Of a stretch of DNA of 64,000 nt, positions 45,216-56,400 are shown in pieces. Location: contig JALNQF010000084.1 of the NCBI GenBank assembly GCA_028456385.1, positions 115,428-179,427 of the forward strand. Direction: 5' to 3'. Below the pieces are notes generated by a model, which saw only the letters and a list, made by a program, of their open reading frames with translations, was not told where the DNA came from and made no database searches. The DNA comes from Ophiosphaerella korrae (Eukaryota; Ascomycota; Dothideomycetes; Pleosporales; Phaeosphaeriaceae). Position 1 is the stretch's first letter, and each line of letters opens with the position of its first letter. The translations under genes were made by a program, and so were the position numbers.

Positions 45216-45600
45216 TTTCTAAATTAGAGTATCTTTAACTTCTTCTTGCTTCTGTAGTTGTCTAGATCGTAGAGCATCTTTAACGTATTTAAGTAGGATC
45301 TATAGATGATGCCGATTTAGTTTAAAACCTCGCTAGATAGCTCGTGTATAGATTAAGTCAATCGTTCAAGCTAAGAGACTAGTCTCTGCAGCTATTTAAG
45401 ACGTAGACTTGTCTACAAAAGGAGACTTCAATGCAACAATAAAGGCTCGAGTAGCAACGTCAGTATTTGGAGCCATTTGCAACACCAAGAGTTGAGTATA
45501 CTCAGCTATCTCTAACTCAAAAGGCTGAGTTGAAGAAACTTCATCCTGGCCAAGATTGGTGGCGTCTCTTAGCGCGATGCTAGAGCTGGTGGCGCTTTTA

Positions 45601-45634
45601 GCGTCAGCAAGGACTTTTGAAAGGCACCTCCGCG
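45601..45634 (-). repeat. Right terminal inverted repeat of mariner element
   Basis: Reads GCGTCAGCAAGGACTTTTGA onward and is the inverse of the left repeat. It is followed directly by TA (45635-45636), the expected mariner target. Confidence 0.85.
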
Positions 45635-45636
45635 TA

Positions 45637-46724
45637 CTCTTCTGTATTATTTTTTCGTATCTTAACCCCTCTAAAGCACTCGAAGGTGCAGGGGCAGCTC
45701 AGGGTCCGAGATCTAGCGATAAGGTGATGGAAACCTTCCCTGTTCCGGGCTCTGGTTAAGTCTTCACAATCCTAAAGGTAAGCTAAATACCTCATCATTG
45801 GTACCGAAAGAGCACTATAACGAAGGCATTTCCAGTATTATACATGTAGCCCTGAAAAATCGTGTTATCTTTTTATTTTGATGGAATAGAAAATATACTA
45901 GCTCAATTCTTATCCCTTCGTCCGACTGAAGCACAGTCCCTTTCGGAGACCTCACTTTTCGTGTCAGCCAGTGACCCGTATTTCCGAAGACAGAAATCCA
46001 CATTTTCAGGCTTGTTTCGTGAAATCTCATCAGGCTATTCCTGTAAATATGCCTAGGATATCCTTTCTCGTGACTACCAACATGCGGCTTTCGTGGTTGG
46101 CTGAGCCAGCCATAGCAAGGAATACTCTCCCACATAAAGACCGTTTGCAGAAATTATGACGAAAGGTATTTTTAGTTCCATTTTCGAGCACACCCAGTGT
46201 GCCTGAGAAGGCTTTCTCTACACCAAATATTCCTAGCTCATTTGAAAGAAATAGAGTAAGTACTTACTTCCAGTACTTACCACCAAGTTAATCCAAAGCA
46301 ACATCCAGGTAAAGGCTAATTCGCCTAGTTCGCTTCTAGGAGTATGGTATGAACTTATAGCAAGAAAAAACCCTTGATGTTATTCATTAATACGGTACTA
46401 AATATTGAGATATTGTCAAACGACATATCAGTGCTCGACATTTTCTCGGTCCTGCCGATGACCGCTCTTACAAAACCCCCCAATTCAGACAAAGCTCCCG
46501 GAGGCATGCCCTGCTTCGATCTATTGCTATCACTGAATGATTGGGTCAAAGCCATCACTACAATTAGGCCAACGAGGTTCTAGTTTGAATGACATTCATT
46601 AAGGCAAACCATATCTATTTACATCGTAATCGGCCTTGGCCAGGGGCGCTGCTCCGGGCAGGCCCGCTGTATATATATATATATCTATTCATCGTTCCAA
46701 AAGGTTTGTCCCTCTAGGCCGCAC
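45637..46724. other. Intergenic region downstream of the transposon
   Basis: About 1.1 kb, no recognised gene. A TA-dinucleotide run (about nine repeats) lies near 46670-46685, just past the 3' end of the Gas1/Egh16-like gene. Confidence 0.4.
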
Positions 46725-47816
46725 TTAGTTCCTGTTGAGTTCCATGCGCTTCTTCAGCCTGTATGCAATCGCGCGCTTCCTGGCAGCATTGCTCTGAGTG
46801 AAAGCAACCGACCCACCAAAGGGACCAGCTCCCGCGCCGTTCCTCACACGCATGACACAGACGTTGGGAGTGCCGCCGACTGTAGCATCGCAAGTCATGC
46901 CAGCGGGCATCTGGACCTGCATCTCAAAGTCGGTGTTGGTAGCAAGAGAGAGACCCTGGATGCCAAGGCCAGGAACGTCTTTGGTGACGGTGGCAGACTG
47001 CATAGCAGACTCCTGAGTTCCGCCGGAAGTGCCATCGACGTCAGCGGTGAAGGGACCAGCGCCGTCTTGGTTAATCTTTTTTTTTGCTATTAGTTGAGGG
47101 TTCAGAGGAGGAGTTGAGGATCTTCTTACCTGGCGGAGAGTCATGGTGACTGTGCCGTCATCCGCACAAGTGGGGAGACCACTGGTTGCACCAGCTCCCT
47201 GAGCAGCAGCAACGCCAGCCTCGGGAGGTCCATTGCTCTTGGTTCCACCACCGCCCAAGAGGCCTCCGATTCCAGTGGCACCTGCTCCACCAGCCGCACC
47301 ACCGCCCAAGAGACCACCAAGTGCTCCAGCTCCAGCTCCACCGGCTGCGCCCTTACCCTTTCCCTTTCCCTTGCCGCCCAAAAGTCCAGCGAGGAGCTGG
47401 CGCTTCTGGCCTGGTTGTTGGATGTTGTCTTCTACGCCTACACTGCCTGAGGCACCCTGGTTTGCTGGTGGTGCTGCACTGCCGCTCATGAAAGCGCCAA
47501 CCATGACCGCGGCATCGACGTTGCCGTTGCCCTGGGTGCGGCCGAGGGGACCACACTTGCCGCTAGCAATCTCGCGGTCTCGGATGATGGCAGTGTCTGC
47601 CTGGGAGCCGCAGGCGCTAGTTATTGTTAGTGTTTGGCTCAAGTATCTTAGACAGGTCTATACTCACTTTGAAGAGCAGTCACGAGGAGTCCCGTCCTGG
47701 ATGGTCAAGCCAGGCATAGTGACACCATTAGCGCCCTTGATGTTGGTGACTACACCGTGGGCCGAGGCGCATGCTGTGAGAGCAGCGACAAGTGCGATTT
47801 GCTGTGTGAAATACAT
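46725..47816 (-). CDS. Gas1/Egh16-like secreted protein
   Basis: Exons on the minus strand are 47816-47668, 47616-47130 and 47075-46725, 328 residues. A signal peptide (MYFTQQIALVAALTACASAHG) is followed by GVVTNIKGANGVTMPGL and the cysteine-bearing RDCSSN-ACGSQADTAIIRD that marks the Egh16/Gas1 (DUF3129) family. Family members in plant-pathogenic fungi are made during appressorium formation and infection. A Gly/Ala/Lys low-complexity insert (LLGGKGKGKGKGAAGGAG) splits the domain. The C-terminal half (GPFTADVDGTSGGTQ, AGMTCDATVGGTPNVCVMR) is conserved. The last acceptor is AAG after an A-run. A TATA-like TTTATATAA lies at about 47853-47861. Role in this organism is inferred only. Confidence 0.88.
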
Positions 47817-48404
47817 TGTGAAGATTAAAAGAAGACGAGATCAACTCGATGATTATATAAAGGATGTCGCGAAGGAAACAAGAAGAAATAGCACCAGGCT
47901 GAAGAAGCGGACTAGAGAAGCTGGAAACTGATGATGTTGGTTGTTGGTGGTGGACTTAATTACACTACTACCTCTTCCTCTTATACCATATCGATTCTAC
48001 CAGAAGCTTCACACAATTGATTGCAGCAGCCAATGGCTTCACCGTCGTCTTCTCCACCCTCGGCCTACGCTTCCCAAGAGATGTACAGCGCCACGATGAT
48101 CAAGGGTAGAAACCACTCCACGCTTCAGAGATGCTTTTTGAAAGCCCATAGACCGAGTCCAAACGGGCTTGGCTACCCGTAGGCGTTTCCCTACTCGCTT
48201 GGCCAAATCCAAAAGGCCAATCCCCAGGCCTCGAGTGGACGCTTTGTTACGGAACAGAGTTTCATTCTGCGCCTGACGAAGAAGCTGAGGTGCCAAGGCC
48301 CAACCTTTCAATGCGGAATGCCGAAACGCAACAATTGCATACCGAAACACTGCATTTGCATTTGACAAAACGAATCGGCATCACGAGAGGGCATGCGATG
48401 CACG

Positions 48405-48436
<32 letters not shown>
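48405..48436 (+). repeat. Poly-A tract of 32 bases
   Basis: Uninterrupted A-run followed by CAAACAAACAAACAAGC. No retroposon body with target duplications was found to its left, so it is treated as a simple repeat. Confidence 0.9.
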
Positions 48437-48437
<1 letters not shown>

Positions 48438-49360
48438 AAACAAACAAGCAAACAACAGAATACTCCTCGCTGAGATAACCGTTCTTGTAGGTGCTTGCGC
48501 GATGCTGGCTAGGAATACATTCATTCCTCCAGCTTCAACAGTTCACAACTCTATAATCCCCTGCACAGCACCACTACCTGTAGATCACTCCGCACCATGC
48601 ACGACGCCATCGCCTACGCCCAGCCAAGATCGAACAAGCAAAACAGCCAAGCCCACCCCCGTCCTGCTTCTTTTCTAATTTTGGTGTTGCCCACCTCTTC
48701 GCGAGGCTGTTGGGCAGGCCAGGTGTTGCAGCCCGTCGCCCTAGCGTTTCACCAAACACCCATACGGTCGATCTTCAAACAGGTTCGCGTATCGAGCTAG
48801 CCTGTATCTGCAGCAACTAATTACTCCGGTGCCGAGGTGCGAGAGGTGTTTGCTGTATTGGCAAGTGCGAAGGTCGGGATGGGGCGCGGTGGTGTGTTTT
48901 GGCAAACAGGATTGGCTGTGGATAGACTTTGGTGCGTGCCTTGGCAGCTATGAGAAACTTGATTAGCTATGCAGGTTTCGGATATTAGGACTCCTGGTCT
49001 GAATGCGGTTATTTGTGCGATTGTTCAAGGGCTGTTTGTCATATGTTGTCGGAGAAATACGGGTATGGAGCTGAAGTCTGGGCGCGAACAATCGGAGAAT
49101 TGTGTAGATGCTTGTTGAAGTATGGCTATTTCGTTTCTGATTTTAAAATCCCGTAACAAATCGTATGCAACAAAAATTTTGCGAAGTTTTAGTGCGAGGC
49201 TTTGAATAGAAGTGCTTAATTTAGTGCACTGCCTATTTGTGTTGTAGACTACTATTCGTTATTGAAGCTCAAAGTATGCAAACCTGAGGACACTTCTCGG
49301 TGCAATGACAATTCCAAATTCGAAAGCTTACAACGGCGCTCTTTTACACACCAAGGCTAA

Positions 49361-49581
49361 ATATTGTGGCATACTAGGATGCACGTAGAAGTAGGAGGCA
49401 GGTGGTGACCCGTAGTCGGCGAAAGATGAGATGAGTTGAAGTATATAGGTTGAGTAGCTATATATGACGAGTTGGTGTCGGTGTCTATGCACTCCATCCG
49501 ATCCTTTATCGGTGCCCACACAGAGCCGCATTGCTGACCTAAGCCTCACCGATCACGTGCGGTTCTACTACACCACAATAT
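49361..49581 (+). mobile_element. Solo LTR, family D, copy 2
   Basis: LTR body 49365-49577 (213 bp) begins TGTGGCATACTAGGATGC and ends CTACACCACA. It is flanked by ATAT at 49361-49364 and 49578-49581. It is in the same orientation as the copy at 32118-32321 and differs by scattered substitutions and small indels. Confidence 0.85.
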
Positions 49582-50023
49582 AGAAGAATAACTTTAGGAG
49601 AAAATCTTCACTTTCCTATTATAACCTCCAAAGATACTCTAGGAAGATGAGAGCTTCGCGATGCTGCTACAGACTACGGCCAAAGGGCCAATCTAATAGT
49701 TAACATTAGAATCGTTGTACTTTGAATGTGTGGCCGCCATTCACACCCTGAAGTATTAGGAGATCCAGACTTCTTTTACTTTGTGGCGCCATAACAACGT
49801 AAGTCAATTTCTTGGGGTATTTTACTTCACTGGCGACGAGCGTGGGCTGCCCAAGTGCTTATTCTTCAATCCAACCAGTCTCTTTCGTAACGGAAGGCTG
49901 TTCAGTGAAGTCTTTCGTAAGGCCTAGATGCTAATGGTCCAGTCTAACAGCCTAGTGTAGTATGTTGATTGCTCGTAGGTGTGGCCGTTGCTCTCTACTA
50001 ACACTCGACAATCATCGACATAC

Positions 50024-50419
50024 TCAATCATGCTTGTAGATAATGAATCCACAGGTTACCGATAGCAGAAGTGATACGGAATACGGTGTCCATACTTCTT
50101 TGATCCAGTGATACCCATTGCCCAACCGTAGCACACTAATGTATTCTGCATCTAGCTCTTTGCGGTCTGATGCCGGCCATAAACAGGCTTTTCTCTTGCC
50201 GAAGTCAACAGGGGTCTGCAGCATATGTAGCATCTGTAGTATCCTTTTCCCGTCAATAGGTATCGTCAAAATTTTAGAAGCTGTTTCAGGGACAAAAGAC
50301 GCCCTGGAACTGGACGAAATACATTTATCAAAATTCTGAATGGAGAGGTCAACAGTTTCCAGCGACGCATGGCTTTCAAGATAAAGTTTTGTGATTCGAC
50401 TCCGCGGATAAACTAACAA
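50024..50419 (-). CDS. Unrecognised open frame, possible gene fragment
   Basis: A 131-codon minus-strand frame whose middle reads protein-like (SRITKLYLESHASLETVDLS, KRKACLWPASDRKELDAEYI). There is no clear start context, signal or family match. It may be a fragment, an exon of a larger gene whose other parts are lost, or chance. Confidence 0.2.
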   Translation of the reverse strand: MLVYPRSRITKLYLESHASLETVDLSIQNFDKCISSSSRASFVPETASKILTIPIDGKRILQMLHMLQTPVDFGKRKACLWPASDRKELDAEYISVLRLGNGYHWIKEVWTPYSVSLLLSVTCGFIIYKHD

Positions 50420-51101
50420 TCAAAGCTCACATTTGCTTCACTTAGAATGAGCAAAAGCAGTTAGTATTCGTGTTACACAAGGCAAGAATAATTCAAGATT
50501 ATGCCTTGTGCTGAGTTCAATAAATGTGGGTACAGACAGAATGTCATAAACAGCTGGAAATCATGAAAATGTGGACCTTCTTGACCGGTCAATGTGCTGG
50601 CATGTTGGTGAGCCAGTAGAGGCTGAGCCAAGTGGGGCCGCAGCTGACACTCTCCCTACAAAATCGCTCAATCCTATAGTTCTCATAAATATCCTTAGAA
50701 CTAAATCGTGGAAATAAGGCAAATTGGTTGCCTTGATTTTGCTTCGTTATTCAGTGTTGTGTTGCTAAGCCAAGGCTGAGTCCACACCACCAATTTTGGT
50801 AGCTTGATCAGACTCGTATCTCGGCTAGGTGATTCCACTTGATGTGATAACGACCTAGTCTTCTGGGTTGACCGGATTACTGCTGATATGTGATTGAAAA
50901 TACGCCTGCATCGATATGACGGTCAATGAAGGCTCCGAACGTTAGGTTATCGTATCCGATGTACCCGGATGGCTGTGCTCTACTGCAGATGGCGGCTGAT
51001 AGCTTACAAGAACGAGACCTGAGTGTGGCGCCGTGGCTAAGTGTGGCAATGTGTCTGGCTGATCCAGTGAATGAAGACGCAAAGGCCGGACGGTGTCGTA
51101 G
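50420..51101. other. Intergenic region
   Basis: About 680 bp. No gene or repeat recognised. Confidence 0.35.
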
Positions 51102-51461
51102 CTAGGGTAAAATGATGAGTTTTAAGTGGTCACTGTGAGTAAATAAACCGTTGTCCTTCTGCTGCCACAGATGCTGCTGAGGGTTGCGTAACCCAGGAAG
51201 GTTTGAGTTGGGGAAATGGCGGCTCCAGGGCTGGAGATTGGTTAGGCTGGTATTCCCACTTCCGTAGTCTTGAGACCGTTGTGCAGCTGCGTTATTGTTT
51301 CCATTAATTGATTTTTCAATAGCCGGTAGACTGGAAATTTGAGCCAGAACACCGAAAACCTTCTTGATCAAGTCCAATACTTCCGGTAAGCTGTTATCGG
51401 CATCAGGCGGTATCTGGGCGAAGCCGTCCTTGACGAGTGCGTCGCGCTGACCTAATATATA
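51102..51461 (-). CDS. Unrecognised frame divergent from the small membrane protein
   Basis: On the minus strand the frame is open from about 51461 to the stop at 51102. It reads RDALVKDGFAQIPPDADNSL then PEVLDLIKKVFGVLAQIS and an Asn/Gln-rich end. The 5' end lacks an ATG but has an acceptor-like ATATTAG before GTCAGCGC, so it may be a last exon. No family recognised. Confidence 0.25.
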   Translation of the reverse strand, partial: YILGQRDALVKDGFAQIPPDADNSLPEVLDLIKKVFGVLAQISSLPAIEKSINGNNNAAAQRSQDYGSGNTSLTNLQPWSRHFPNSNLPGLRNPQQHLWQQKDNGLFTHSDHLKLIILP

Positions 51462-51479
51462 GTGTGTCGCTATAGCACA

Positions 51480-52158
51480 ATGTGGGAGAGAGGTGATATC
51501 ATAGAACTTGTTGCTCTACTCGTCGGAGTCCCGGCAGCAATAGGCACAATTCTCATGCTTATCGTCCACTATAAAACGCGTTGTCGAGGCAGGCAAGGTA
51601 GGTACGAATCTTGTTCTGCTATTAGTTTGAGGAAGACAAAAAGAGCTCGCACGATGAGGGTAGATCCTTTACAATCCTGCAACGTACCTATAGTCGAGTC
51701 CTGAATATACGGGCATGAGAAGAGGAGGAAATAAAATGAAGTACTCCACATACATGCTGGAATTCGATCCCGCTGATATGATACCAGAACAAGGGGACAC
51801 TGTGCTGACTGATGACCAAGCACGTAGGAATACGGTCATGTCCGAAGGTAATGTTGACTAAAGCAGTCATCCTCCCTAACTAACAATGCTAGATATGGTG
51901 GCAGTTGATAACTTTGGATCCGAGAGGGCTGTATCTGGCAGCATGACTGTGGAATTACCGCAACCAGTATTGCTCTCTTGTGTAAACCGTCCAGTTTCAA
52001 CTATACCACAAAATCTTAGCCAGATGCCAGCAGAGGGGTGGACAACGTTGAAAGAACCCGAAGGAATACCAGCAAGGTTTAGATCGACTTCGCCCGTGAT
52101 GTGCGCTCGGGGAGCCGAGGGTGATGGAGCGATAACCAACAAGAGAATATGCCCATGA
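51480..52158 (+). CDS. Small single-pass membrane protein, unrecognised
   Basis: Probably three exons. The first, from the ATG at 51480 to about 51600, reads MWERGDIIELVALLVGVPAA and includes one membrane helix followed by basic residues (HYKTRCRGR). The second, from about 51700 to 51847, reads YMLEFDPADMIPEQGDTVL. The third, 51893-52158, reads DMVAVDNFGSERAVSGSMTV. The second intron is clear (GTAATG...AATGCTAG, 45 nt, join MSE-DMVAVDN). The first has two possible donors (51597 or 51602 region) and two possible acceptors, so its ends are uncertain. The plan, a short extracellular start, one helix and a soluble tail, resembles other small unannotated proteins of filamentous fungi. No function can be assigned. 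Confidence 0.45.
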
Positions 52159-53400
52159 AGAAGAACGTCAACACAGGCATACAGAGTCAGTATGAGGAGA
52201 CAATCTTTGAAACCAGTAAAGATAGGAGTTGATATCCAAATATGAGTTTGTTTGAATACCAAAATGGCGGCCTGAATGTTCAACGTTTGGCGGCAACACA
52301 CTCGAAATGCACAAAACCAGTAATCGTAAGTTGAGTCATAGAAGGGACTGTGTTATGAATGCCCTCATGGTGTCAATATATGGAAATTAGGACGAGGAGC
52401 ACGCAGAAGGACGACAATATAAGGAAAGAAGGAGGGAAGGAGCGGAAGGAGGAAATTGTGCGGCCACCAGAAGTCCTTCAAATGCTCCGCACTTTCCAGA
52501 GGTCCCTCAGCCCCCCTCAGCCCCGTCGGAAGCGCCGTATTTTCGTACGTCCTTCAGCCCCCTCCAAGGTCCCTCACCACCTTACAAGTCTGCGCTTTGG
52601 GGACGCACGGCTTCTGCCTTTAGCCAAGCCGTTGGTGGCCAATCAGTGATATTTAGCCAACGCAACCCGCTTTGTCGGTCCATGGGTGTTGTTGCTTTCG
52701 CAAACATTGGTACCTGTCGCCACCGGAAGCGGCAAGCTTGCAATCTACCAATAATCAGACAATATTCAAAGATTGTTCTAGTGACACGAATACGCCAAGT
52801 CTACTATACTTCTTCCGTAATGCGACAAAATGAAAGGAAACTGGTCTTGCTGGTACTGTTGGTATGTCGCGGCCCAGGTAGGTGAGCGTGCAGGCCTCGG
52901 GACCCTTGATGACCACCACCTGCACCTACCTTTCGCCTTACTTCAAAAGCATATCCTTGCAATGTATCGATCTCAAATTCTGTGCATAATAACCCTCGCA
53001 CCCCAGCTCCCAAGCGACCGCTCACCCATAATCGATAACAGTCGATTGATACTCAGGCACGTATTAGGATATACTCTCATCGCATCGAAGTAGCCGAATC
53101 GAGCCTTATTTCAGATTCAAAACACCTCTTCCTAGACACCACAATATGCAGCAAATATATAACTCAATATATAGCACACACTTTTCGCATTCTTGTGTAC
53201 AAGTCATCCATGTTTGGGTTGTGCTGCGCCTACTCAGCCCACCTCGCACACAGAGGCAGTAATCTATCAGGTGGGCCTCCAATAACTGCAAACCAGACCA
53301 TGACGCCAAACCACAAAAATAACAACATGAATTCACCCCTCAAGAACACATTGTGCAAAAAATAAAAATAATAATAGTAATAATAACAAACAAATACGTT
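52159..53400. other. Intergenic region at the accessory/core boundary
   Basis: About 1.24 kb. It includes a purine-rich stretch at 52380-52450 and the 3' flank of NEO1. No gene recognised. Confidence 0.4.
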
Positions 53401-56400
53401 CTAAACACCCTGCACCTTCCTATAACTCGGCGGCTTCAACGTTCTCCCCAACACCTTGCCCACATACGGCGGGACCAAACTAACCGCGACAACCACAGCA
53501 AAGCGCCACCAAAACGCTGCGCTCGCGACAAACGGCAGATCAAAATAGTCGCCGAGGAAGGGCACGCTGCCAAAATACACACCAGCGGTGCCGACAATGC
53601 TAGCAATCATAATCCAGTGCCAGGTCGTGACCTCCATGCCGACCATGACAAGCTCGTTAACAACAAGGACGCTGAAAGACAGCGCGACCATACGGCGAAA
53701 CGGGACGTCGGCGTGGGCGACGCCGACGAGGAACTGGGAGAGGGCCTGGATGGCCGTGCCCTGGTAGAGCGAGACGGCGGCCCAGATGAAGAAAGATTTG
53801 TAGCTAAGGCTGCGGCCTGTCTTGAGCTCGGTGTAGAGCTCCGGGTATAAATTGGCGACGGATTCGTCGACATCGCGGTCGAGCACGAGCGAGAAAACGG
53901 GGGCCATGGTGTAGATGGTGGAGTAGCCGACGAGCAGCCAGTCGCGGTAGAGGGCGTTGGGCTCGAAGGAGGAGGCGATGGAGTAGACGGTTTGGCAGAT
54001 GGAGATGATGAGGCCGCGGTGGATGACAAATTGGGAGAGCTTGGCGGATCGCTTGTACGAGTTGCGGCCGTGCCAGACGAGTAGTTTGGTTAGGTAGTGG
54101 AATTGTTCAATGGAGAAGTCGGCGGCCAGAGAGGCTTGGCGGCCTTCTTTGCCAACGATGCCCACGCCTACGTCAGCGGCTTGGATCATACTGACGTCGT
54201 TGCCGCCGTCGCCGATGCAGCAGACGCGTTTTTTGGTGTGTGTGCGGATGAGAAGGGCTACGTCGGCTTTTTGTGTGGGTGAGCATCGGCAAGCGACGAC
54301 AGTGGGGAGTTGGACGGCGATGGAGATGAATTCTTGGCGGTAGTGGGTGAGCATGAGGGCTAAAGACTCGCCGTCGATGAGGAGACAGGCGTCGGTTTTG
54401 CCGCGGAGGAAGTCGAGCGAGGAGTGGGCGAGGTCTTTGCGTTTTAGTTTGGTGATGGTGTGCACGTATTGGCCTCGGGCGACGAGCTTGGAGCTGACAG
54501 CTATGCAGCGTGCTGTTTCCACCTTGTCGCCTGTCAGCATCCAGATTTTGATACCGGCGTTGCGAAGGAGCTCGAGCGAGGGCTTGACGTCCTTTTGGAG
54601 TTTGTCTTCTACGCCTGTGACGCCAAGCAGCTCCAGGTTGTTTTCGAGGTACTCCTTGACTACATTGGCGATGGCGGTATCGCGGTTGTGCAGCGCGAGT
54701 GATGACTGGGCGAGTTTGGTAGAGAAGTCCTGGTAGATTTGTGCAGAGAGCTTCTTGCGACCTACAACCAGCGTTCGTAGACCCTCTCGAGCCATATTTG
54801 CCGTCTCTTCGTCGAGCCAATCGTTGGCAGCAACAATGGTAGTCATGACTGTGTCAGCTCCCTTTTGGTAGAACCAAATCTCGCCGTCTTCATCAGAGGT
54901 CGACGTGGGCGGGCCGTGATAAAACTTTACCACAATGCCCATGCGCTTGCCTTCTGAGGTGAATGGAAATACGTTCAGAATGCGCACTTTGACGACCATG
55001 TTGCCACTAGCGCATGATTGGAGTATCATAGACTCGCGATCGCGCGACAGAAGCTTCAGTCCGACAGCTTCAGTCCAACGCACAATGGCAATCTCATCGG
55101 GGGAGGATGCTTGGTATGTGGTGACTTGCTCGCCGTTCTCTTCTTCGGTTGTTGGCGTGACATTGTGGCAGAGCGCCAGGGCCAAAACTACATCACGCAC
55201 CCTGGATCCTATCTCTCCTCTTCGGGTACGAGTGGCTGATGTCAGAGGCACCGTGTATGCGGAAGAGGGCGTGACGAGAGTCGGGGCTTCTCCTGCAGCA
55301 GGTGTGGAGCATTGACGAACGTAGGAAGTCACTTCATCCATTGCGTCGTTGGCATATGACACTGTGCCAATGTGGATCTTCTTCATTGCCATTTCTACGC
55401 AAGTCAGCACAAATTTACTTATTTTAAACCACAGTGACATTTACCATTCTGGGTCAGAGTACCCGTCTTGTCACTCAAAAGATACTCGACTCGACCCAAA
55501 TCTTCAGGAATCGTGCTGGTTCGCACAACCGTTCCCTTGATGCTTTGATCATGCTCGATGAACCATGCGTAGACCGATTTCCCCATGTCGAGGTTGACAC
55601 GCAGACCAACCGGAACGATTGTCGAGAATAGAATCAAAAATCGCATCATTGAGACATACCACTGGCGGCCATCAATCACCTGGAAGCGCGCGAACGCGAC
55701 AAGGACAAAAGATAGTGTGAGGGTGAAGACGCACAGCCATTTGGTCAAGTTGTTGATTTCCAGCTCCAGCAGGCCGGTTTTTGATCTAGATGGCGATGTA
55801 GATAAGGCTTGTCGGGTTTGTGGGCCGGTATAGACTACGACAGCCAGCAGGCTGCAACTGGAGGCGACTACTGTGTTGGCCCATATCGCGTTGTCGATGC
55901 TCAATGGGGCTGACTGGTTTTGCTCAGACGGAGGGCCAGCCTCCTGTTCGTGGGGGGGGTCATAGTGGTGGTGTTGCTTGGGTTCTAGCTCCATTGTGCC
56001 ATAAAATTCATTGACCTTCTTATCCGGTTTGCCGGCAACAACACGCAGTCTCGTGTACTCTCCGACGTCGAGATTCTGCGTCAGAGGCGAAGTGAGACGC
56101 AGCTTCCAATCGGTCTCTCCATCCAGTTGGTCAGTGCGAATGAAAGCTTCTCCCGAGGTGCCCATGGCCTCGGAGTCGGCGCTGGCGGCGCTGGATGCAG
56201 CCTTGGTTGCGTCCTGCTCTGGCGTAGGAAGAGTCGTGTCGGCCGGGTAGCTTTTCAGCAGGACCATATCTGCGGGCACTCGCTGGTCCTTCCCCAGCTT
56301 GACAACATCACCGACCTTGAGATTCCTGGACGGCTTGGTGACCTCGCAGTAGGTGCAGGTTGCGAGCCCTCTGGAGGATAGGCGCTGCTCTTCCTCGCCA

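Larger units (their letters stand above)
43276..45476 (-). pseudogene. Tc1/mariner transposase, degenerate and interrupted
   Basis: Read on the minus strand from an ATG at 45476. The N-terminus (MAPNTDVATRAFIV) and a helix-turn-helix-like part (TIDLIYTRAI, RGFKLNRHHL) are followed, after the 441-bp LTR, by KVR-YDLINTRERSL. The first catalytic Asp lies in VIWIDETSIIL near 44530. The second is in EDKAPSYAYYA near 43855 and the final Glu in LPNLNAIEP near 43760. The C-terminus continues KRRTTRKGAPKNRE-QAVKA across the 280-bp LTR to LDELPQSQIQA, IERIPVHIQK and ELEGGNEHKEG. Many stops stand where the family has Trp (TGG to TAG/TGA) or Gln. It cannot encode an active enzyme. Confidence 0.88.
43173..45634 (-). 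mobile_element. RIP-degraded Tc1/mariner transposon carrying three nested solo LTRs
   Basis: Bounded by 34-bp terminal inverted repeats (43173-43206 and 45601-45634) that differ at three sites, all transitions. A TA follows the right repeat. The body carries a broken minus-strand transposase. Three LTRs interrupt it, each with a 5-bp target duplication. Subtracting them (with one duplication each) leaves about 1.5 kb, a normal mariner length. The body is AT-rich with stop codons at conserved Trp and Gln positions, as RIP would produce. Confidence 0.9.
47817..50023. other. Gene-poor region with poly-A tract and solo LTR
   Basis: About 2.2 kb. It contains a 32-base A-run (48405-48436) followed by CAAA-type repeats, and the solo LTR at 49365-49577. 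Otherwise no gene was recognised; short frames have no family match. Confidence 0.5.

Noticed and set aside
48405..48436. Poly-A tail of a LINE/SINE retroposon
   Set aside because: No target duplication, no pol III boxes and no reverse-transcriptase remains found next to it.
50385..50400. tRNA B-box-like GATTCGACTCC
   Set aside because: No matching A box or cloverleaf could be formed around it; no tRNA, rRNA or CRISPR array was found in the window.
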